Source of the DNA: Anaeroplasmataceae bacterium
GTDB taxonomy: Bacteria > Bacillota_I > Bacilli_A > Acholeplasmatales > Anaeroplasmataceae
DNA: 8,414 nucleotides
Reading direction: 5' to 3'
Assembly: GCA_020024985.1 (NCBI GenBank)
Contig: JAHHSW010000026.1
Span: 1-8,414 of the forward strand
Shown here: positions 6,678 to 8,414 of the stretch, in pieces
Layout: every line of letters begins with the position of its first letter
Position numbering within the stretch: the stretch's first letter is position 1
Program-made: the position numbers and the translations under genes
Notes under the pieces: model-generated
The model's database searches: none
What the model was told of the DNA's origin: nothing
The model's input: the letters and a program-made list of their open reading frames with translations, nothing else

Positions 6678-8024
6678 ATGGATTTTAAGGAAAAATATAG
6701 TGCCTATAAGGATAAGGCAATTGAGCTTTTAAGAAAACTAATTTCATATAATACAGTATTAGATGAATATAAGGAGGGTAGCGATGCCCCATTTGGTGAG
6801 GGTAATAAGGAATGCCTAAATTATTTATTAGATTACGCTAAGAAGGATGGCTTTACTGTTAAAAATGTTGATAATTATGCAGGCCACATTGAATTTGGGA
6901 GTGAGGGTGAAATACTTGGTGTTTTAGCTCACCTAGATGTTGTACCATTTGATGCAAGTGAGTGGGATAGTGATCCACTTACTCTAGATATTAGAGATGG
7001 TAAGATGTTCGCTCGTGGCTCTATGGATGATAAGGGTCCACTTGTAACCTCATATATCGCAATGAAGATGCTTCTTGATGAGGGCTTTAAGCCAAAGAGA
7101 AGAATTCGTTTAATTACTGGCTGTGATGAGGAAAGCGGAAGCCGCTGCCTTGAGCATTATCTAAAGAAGGAGGCTAAGCCAGCTTTAGGCTTTTCTCCAG
7201 ATGCTGAATTCCCATTAATTTATGGTGAAAAGGGAATGATTTCCTTTGATGTTAAGATGCCATTAGATGGTGTTATTCTTGATTTTAATTGTGGAACACG
7301 CTATAATATGGTTCCATCTGTTGCTAAAATGAAGCTAGCTATTAATTTAGATAAGGAATATTTAGCTTATTTAAAGGCTAATAATTTAAATGGTGAAATC
7401 AAGGATGGCTATTATGTAGCCTATGGTGAGGCTGCCCATGCTATGTGCCCTGAAAATGGTATAAATGCAGGCTTCATCCTATTTGATTTCTTAGCTAAGC
7501 ATACTGATTCAAAAATTGCTAAATTCTTTAATGAGTACTTCCTAAATGATACCTTGGGTAAGAAGCTAGGTATTGATTGCTATGATGAGAAAATGAAGTA
7601 CCTAACATGTAATTTCGCTATTTCTAGAGTAGAAAATGGTAGCATCAGAATTGGCTTTCACTGACGTGTACCATTAAATGAATGCTTCCTTGTAATTAAG
7701 AAAAAATTAGCTATAGCAACAGAAAAATACGGCTATAGCTATGAGGTTGTTAGTGAATCTAATAGACACTATGTTTCTAAGGATAGTGAGCTTGTTAAGA
7801 CTCTTATGAGTGTTTATAAGGAGTGCACAGGTGATAATGTAAATGCACCAGTTACTATTGGAGGCGGTACCTATGCTCGTGAGATTGGTAACGCAGTTGC
7901 CTTTGGTCCAATGTTTGTAGGAAGAGAGGATGTTTGTCATATAGCAAATGAGTACATCATTATAGACGATTTTGATAAGGCTGTTGAAATCTACTATAAC
8001 GCTATATATGAGCTATGTAAGTAA
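6678..8024 (+). pseudogene. pepV: PepV/Sapep-type M20 dipeptidase, interrupted by one in-frame TGA
   Basis: M20-family dinuclear zinc dipeptidase acting on short peptides in the cytosol. Reading from ATG 6678 to TAA 8024 gives 448 sense codons plus one TGA at codon 329 (7662-7664). Known PepV enzymes are about 470 residues, so nothing large is missing. Before the TGA: AHLDVVP (84-90; H85, D87), ARGSMDDKGP (112-121), CDEES (149-153; catalytic Glu pair E151/E152), FSPDAEFP (172-179; D175) and AAHAM (252-256; H254). After it, in the same frame: RVPLNE, then (sense-codon numbering) GGGTYAR (395-401), NAVAFGPMF (405-413) and CHIANEY (420-426) with the last metal ligand H421. A product stopping at 328 would lack H421 and the C-terminal part of the catalytic domain, so it should be inactive. 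No second lesion is visible. Possible causes: a fresh nonsense mutation, a sequencing error, or readthrough. I list it as a pseudogene for caution; a single-base error would restore a normal gene. Confidence 0.8.
7662..7664 (+). other. In-frame TGA inside pepV
   Basis: The local reading is GGC TTT CAC TGA CGT GTA CCA, where family members have a strand ending in [I/L/F/V]-R-Y-P. The TGA falls on the residue just before the conserved Arg. A single change from TTA (Leu, a common codon here) or TGG (Trp) would produce it. The base after TGA is C, the leakiest known context for UGA in bacteria. Confidence 0.9.
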
Positions 8025-8414
8025 TGAGATTAAGAAAAGTTAAAAATGCAAGTGAGAGGCTAAAGGCCGATAATAATAAATATTATGTGGAGCATCCAGA
8101 GGAATATAAGGGGAATTGGCGAGGCTTATTTAATAATGATAATCCTATCCACATTGAAATAGGCTGTGGTAAGGGTCAGTTTATGATTACCCTAGCTAAA
8201 AGAAATCCAGATATAAATTATATTGCTATTGAAAAGTATGATTCTGTTTTATTAAGAACTCTAGAAAAGGCAATGGAGAATGATATTGATAATTTAAAGC
8301 TTACCTGCCTAGATGCTAATAAGATTACTGATTATTTTGCTTCTGATGAGGTTGATAGAATCTATCTTAATTTCTCTGATCCATGGCCTAAGAGCTGCCA
8401 TGCTAAGCGTAGGC
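8024..8414 (+). CDS. trmB: tRNA (guanine-N7-)-methyltransferase TrmB, N-terminal 130 residues (3' end outside window)
   Basis: TrmB uses SAM to make m7G at position 46 of tRNA. The 130 visible codons start MRLRKVKNASERL and contain SAM motif I IEIGCGKGQF (44-53), the acidic residue E70 in YIAIEKYDS, LDAN (96-99) and the family signature NFSDPWPK (116-123) followed by SCHAKRR (124-130). Most homologues have Arg where C125 stands, before the His; the effect is unknown. The ATG overlaps the pepV TAA by one base (TAATG), and there is no good Shine-Dalgarno (only GAG at 8010-8012). Translation therefore probably depends on ribosomes finishing pepV. The gene is cut by the window end, about 60% in if it has the usual length near 210-220 residues. 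Confidence 0.95.
   Translation, partial: MRLRKVKNASERLKADNNKYYVEHPEEYKGNWRGLFNNDNPIHIEIGCGKGQFMITLAKRNPDINYIAIEKYDSVLLRTLEKAMENDIDNLKLTCLDANKITDYFASDEVDRIYLNFSDPWPKSCHAKRR

Noticed and set aside
7662..7664. TGA read as Trp (mycoplasma code) or as selenocysteine
   Set aside because: All other Trp codons are TGG, unlike AT-rich code-4 genomes; ruvB appears to end in TGA; no convincing stem-loop of the SECIS type follows the codon, and the family has no Cys or Sec at this site.
7707..7940. Minus-strand open frame of 77 codons opposite the pepV C-terminus
   Set aside because: The plus strand here encodes conserved dipeptidase motifs (GGGTYAR, NAVAFGPMF); the opposite frame is a by-product of that coding sequence.
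7806..8024. Separate small gene of 72 codons
   Set aside because: It is in the same frame as pepV and carries its C-terminal motifs; there is no ribosome binding site at 7806. It is the tail of the interrupted gene.

Overview
The window is AT-rich (roughly one third G+C by eye) and gene-dense, with strong Shine-Dalgarno sequences (AGGAGG, AGGGGG), start/stop overlaps between operon genes, and a Firmicutes-style HPr that carries both His15 and Ser46. The gene set and the ruvA-ruvB-queA...tgt order point to the Firmicutes/Bacillota, most likely an uncultivated Bacilli-class lineage near the Erysipelotrichales/RF39/Mollicutes side. That placement is inference. All 12 Trp codons I could place are TGG, and the stops are mostly TAA or TAG, so translation code 11 fits best.

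Layout. (1) Positions 1-763, minus strand: the N-terminal 254 residues of a hydrophilic, coiled-coil-like protein that runs off the left edge. (2) 764-845: two divergent promoters whose -10 boxes overlap. (3) 846-1445: a zinc-ribbon/SAM methyltransferase of unknown substrate, followed by a weak terminator-like hairpin. (4) 1554-5810: a tight five-gene operon, ruvA-ruvB-queA-cyclophilin-tgt, with gaps from -4 to +12 bp, starting behind an extended -10 promoter and closed by a clear intrinsic terminator. (5) 5939-6665: a second unit with a good sigma-A promoter, a one-helix membrane protein carrying a degenerate PTS EIIB domain without its catalytic cysteine, ptsH (HPr), and a terminator-like hairpin. 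(6) 6678-8024: a PepV-type dipeptidase gene interrupted by one in-frame TGA, overlapping by one base (TAATG) the start of trmB, which runs off the right edge.

How the genes work together. RuvA and RuvB form the Holliday-junction branch-migration motor. QueA and Tgt carry out two consecutive steps of queuosine synthesis on tRNA, and a cytosolic cyclophilin sits between them. HPr is the general phosphocarrier of the PTS; its partner here looks like a membrane-anchored EIIB fold that cannot take phosphate in the usual way, which suggests a regulatory or scaffold role. TrmB makes m7G46 in tRNA.

The two points most worth attention are the EIIB-like/HPr pair and the single in-frame TGA in an otherwise intact pepV. 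I see no CRISPR array, insertion sequence, tRNA or rRNA, and no stretch above 300 bases without a gene.
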